Origin: Candidatus Nitrosotalea okcheonensis
Lineage (GTDB): Archaea; Thermoproteota; Nitrososphaeria; Nitrososphaerales; Nitrosopumilaceae
Reading direction: 5' to 3'
Assembly (NCBI RefSeq): GCF_900177045.1
Contig: NZ_LT841358.1
Location: 1,611,559 to 1,675,558 of the forward strand
Length of the DNA: 64,000 nucleotides
A program made the position numbers and the translations under genes. Shown here piece after piece: positions 61,871 to 64,000 of this stretch. How positions within the stretch are numbered: the stretch's first letter is position 1; each line of letters starts with the position of its first letter. The notes below the pieces were generated by a model. It worked only from the letters and a program-made list of their open reading frames with translations. It had not been told where the DNA came from and ran no database searches.

Positions 61871-62956
61871 CTAAACCAGTGAATTGACTGTCTTGATGAT
61901 AAAGTCAACATCATCTTTCTTCAGATTTGCATGCATGGGTAATGTTATAACTTCTTTTGCTATGTTATCAGTAACTGGCAGTTTAATTTTCACGTTGTAA
62001 TAAGCCATGGAATGAACAGGTCTATAATGAGAACCTGTTTCAATACCGTGGGAGCGTAGTTCCTTCATGACTTTTTTTCTGTTTTTAACTCTGATCCAGT
62101 ACAAGTGATAAGAACAACCTTTACTCAAAGGCATTTTTTCACTTACATTTAGATCTGAATGATATCTTTTTGCAATCTCAAGTCTGGTCGCATTAAGTTT
62201 ACTAATCTTTTTTAATTGTTCAATACCGATGGCAGCCGAAATTTCATCCATATAGTGATTATAGCCTAAACTGGTCACATCATAAAAAGAATTTTGTCTT
62301 TTGTCAATACCGCACCATCTAAGAGAATTTAATCTCTTTCTCATATTTTTGCTATTTCTGGAGCTGATCGTGATTGCTCCGCCTTTAGGCATTGCAAGAT
62401 TCTTTACAGGATGAAAGCTAAAACTAGTTAGTTCACTAATGTTTCCTATCATTTTGCCTTCATATTTAGAACCACATGCATGTGCTGCATCTTCGGCTAC
62501 ATGAATTGAATTTTCTTTTGATATTTTTGTTATTCTAGCCATGTTGCATGGAAGACCTCCAAAGTGAACCGGAATAACTGCTTTAGTATGACTAGTGATT
62601 TTATTTTCTAGATCATTAGGATCCATACATAACGTTCCAGGTTCTACATCTACAAAGACTGGAATTCCCTCATTATAAAGAATAGAGTGAACAGTTGTGA
62701 CAAAGGTGAGTGAGGGAACCAGCACCTCTTTTTTTTTAATGTCAAGAATATTGAGTGCTAAATGAAGAGCATCAGTTCCATTATTTACTGCTACACATTC
62801 ATCACAGCCTGTGAACTTCTTGAATCTCTGTTCAAACTCTGATACTCGACCAACCCCTGCGCCAGAAGCCCAGAAATGACTTTTCAAAGCATCCTTAGCA
62901 GCATCGATTTCTTTATGGTCAAACTTGGGGGAAAATAACGGGATTCTTCTATTCAT
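61871..62956 (-). CDS. DegT/DnrJ/EryC1 (SpsC/PseC-like) sugar aminotransferase
   Basis: The 361-residue PLP enzyme has the family order: FWASGAGVGRVSEFEQRF, VNNGTDALHLAL, VPSLTFVTTVHSILY, EDAAHACGS, and the PLP Lys in SFHPVKNLAMPKGGAI (about 185). RYHSDL and GSHYRPVHSMAYY close the domain. It would transfer an amino group to a 4-keto sugar nucleotide such as the product of the dehydratase at 35847. It lies 31 bp after the NeuB-like gene. Confidence 0.92.
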   Translation of the reverse strand: MNRRIPLFSPKFDHKEIDAAKDALKSHFWASGAGVGRVSEFEQRFKKFTGCDECVAVNNGTDALHLALNILDIKKKEVLVPSLTFVTTVHSILYNEGIPVFVDVEPGTLCMDPNDLENKITSHTKAVIPVHFGGLPCNMARITKISKENSIHVAEDAAHACGSKYEGKMIGNISELTSFSFHPVKNLAMPKGGAITISSRNSKNMRKRLNSLRWCGIDKRQNSFYDVTSLGYNHYMDEISAAIGIEQLKKISKLNATRLEIAKRYHSDLNVSEKMPLSKGCSYHLYWIRVKNRKKVMKELRSHGIETGSHYRPVHSMAYYNVKIKLPVTDNIAKEVITLPMHANLKKDDVDFIIKTVNSLV

Positions 62957-62987
62957 CTAAGATCTACATCATGAAATGTTGTTATAT

Positions 62988-63728
62988 CTATTGTGTTGGA
63001 AAACTCAGATTTTCTATTCTTCTCAGATGTTTTGCTAACTCTGATAACTCCTTATATGTAATTGCAAAAGAAGCATCCGGACCCTTTGAGGTTTCCAGTC
63101 TTGTGTGTTTTTCAATAAAAATATCGTTCTTTGAGTTGTTTTTCTTTAACGTTGCAAAAACAATTGGAATAGTTATGCCTAAAGTATGATCAGAGAAAAA
63201 GTCATACTTCATAATTTCTTTCCAATCAATATCATTATCAGAAGTTGGATAATTAGATACGCAATAAGTGAACTGATATTTGTCATTCATAAACTGATCT
63301 GAAATTTTTTTTCTATCTCCGCCCTCTCCTACACTTATGTATATTGGTTTTCTCACCTTTGCTACTCTTTGAATAGTTTCGAATGAAAATTTATCCTTTA
63401 ATGTAGAGGTTCTAGATGCAATTTTGTAAATGGGTACATCTAATGTTTCAAGAAAATCAACTGCCTCTGGATAAAATACACTACAAAAAAACCCAATCCC
63501 AATTTTATCTGCAAAACTCTTTAATTCTTTCGCAGCACTTTGTGTAAGTTCTGATTTTGTAATTTCATTCCAATTCGGATGTGATTTATCATAAAGATCT
63601 CTGGCACGCCACATTTGAAATTTGACAAATGAAGCTCCACTCTTCTTGGCTGATTCTATGTGTAACTTGCCTAATTCTACATCTCCCTCCCAATTAGATC
63701 CAATTTCAGCTATGATTTTGGCATACAT
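62988..63728 (-). CDS. NeuB/SpsE-like nonulosonic acid synthase
   Basis: NeuB enzymes condense a hexosamine with phosphoenolpyruvate to a nine-carbon sugar acid. The 246-residue protein has AEIGSNWEGDVELGKLHIESA, FVKFQMWRARDLYD, GFFCSVFYPEAVDFLE, YKIASR, and SDHTLGITIPIVFATL, all in NeuB order. It ends shortly after IEKHTRLE and KGPDASFAI, so the usual C-terminal antifreeze-like SAF domain is absent. The short form may be complete, as SpsE-like proteins vary, or truncated. Its partners are SpsC- and SpsF-like proteins. Confidence 0.85.
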   Translation of the reverse strand: MYAKIIAEIGSNWEGDVELGKLHIESAKKSGASFVKFQMWRARDLYDKSHPNWNEITKSELTQSAAKELKSFADKIGIGFFCSVFYPEAVDFLETLDVPIYKIASRTSTLKDKFSFETIQRVAKVRKPIYISVGEGGDRKKISDQFMNDKYQFTYCVSNYPTSDNDIDWKEIMKYDFFSDHTLGITIPIVFATLKKNNSKNDIFIEKHTRLETSKGPDASFAITYKELSELAKHLRRIENLSFPTQ

Positions 63729-63755
63729 GGACTTTGTTGGACTGTCATCATATAT

Positions 63756-64000
63756 TTACTTATTATTGGTAATTTGATCCAAAAATCTCAATAATTCATA
63801 GGATGCTTTACCTCTATTAGATAGATAATCATTCACAAATCTTTTTCCATTGTTTATCTTAAATTTTGTAAAGTCTTCATCTTTTAGGATTCTTTTCAAA
63901 TTGTCTTCTAATCTTTCAGATGTAGTCACAGTGACTGCATCATATTTGAAAAGCATATCTTCCTCAGGGGAGATAAAATCGTATAACCATATGGATATAG
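63756..64000 (-). CDS. C-terminal end of a surface-glycan gene (cut by window)
   Basis: The frame is open to the window edge and ends at 63756. It encodes at least 81 residues, including LYDFISPEEDMLFKYDAVTV and the terminal helix NDYLSNRGKASYELLRFLDQI. The ATG at 63956 is internal, because coding-like sequence (IWLYDFIS) precedes it. The C terminus resembles the end of GT-B-type glycosyltransferases or nonulosonate hydrolases, but no family can be fixed. It precedes the NeuB-like gene by 27 bp in the same direction. Confidence 0.7.
   Translation of the reverse strand, partial: ISIWLYDFISPEEDMLFKYDAVTVTTSERLEDNLKRILKDEDFTKFKINNGKRFVNDYLSNRGKASYELLRFLDQITNNK

Noticed and set aside
1-64000. 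CRISPR arrays, rRNA genes and a replication origin
   Set aside because: No regularly spaced repeats, no rRNA-like sequence and no origin-type repeat cluster with cdc6/orc1 were seen. The ATPase at 23380 is of the archaeal mobile type and not a clear Orc1/Cdc6.

Overview
The window is archaeal and fits an ammonia-oxidising thaumarchaeon (Nitrososphaerota). The clearest marker is the adjacent pair of an ADP-forming acyl-CoA synthetase and 4-hydroxybutyryl-CoA dehydratase (10300-13961), the arrangement known from the thaumarchaeal 3-hydroxypropionate/4-hydroxybutyrate cycle. aPelota, a His-type signal peptidase, TrmB and DtxR regulators, a Tes-like radical SAM protein for tetraether lipids, and tRNAs without an encoded CCA agree with this.

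Layout. 1-2437: a TnpB-only element with terminal inverted repeats and an 8-bp target duplication, itself split by a DDE insertion sequence. 2.8-34.7 kb: chromosomal backbone with amino-acid genes (ilvE, lysC), carbon fixation, protein export, RNA helicase, thioredoxin, a site-2 protease, pelA, YjbQ, VapBC and metal or sugar-type regulators. Several tiny Cys/His proteins lie in between. Two mobile intrusions interrupt this stretch. The first is an intact second TnpB element (16898-18168) with the same architecture. The second is a 3.5-kb island (21598-25149) between a tRNA-Ala(CGC) gene and a copy of that tRNA's 3' end. The island holds a RelBE-type toxin-antitoxin pair with a palindromic operator, a frameshifted gene, an archaeal ATPase enclosed in 84-bp inverted ends (the outer 66 bp 95% identical), and the decayed N-terminal part of a tyrosine integrase.

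34.8 kb to the end: a large, more AT-rich surface-glycan region. It encodes a complete dTDP-L-rhamnose set (order C-B-D-A) and four enzymes matching the GDP-D-glycero-D-manno-heptose route (GmhA, HddA, GmhB, HddC). It also has nucleotide-sugar epimerases and dehydratases, GT2 and GT4 glycosyltransferases, a flippase fused to a GT39-like enzyme, a frameshifted giant membrane-TPR protein, and an SpsC/E/F-like amino-sugar or nonulosonate block cut by the window end. Between 54.9 and 56.6 kb lie three decayed genes.

The most unusual points are two. First, both TnpB elements look like cut-and-paste DDE-type transposons (perfect 8-bp duplications and 26-30-bp terminal inverted repeats) although they carry only tnpB. 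Second, a single ATPase gene sits inside long, symmetric inverted ends. Both could be non-autonomous or undescribed mobile units.
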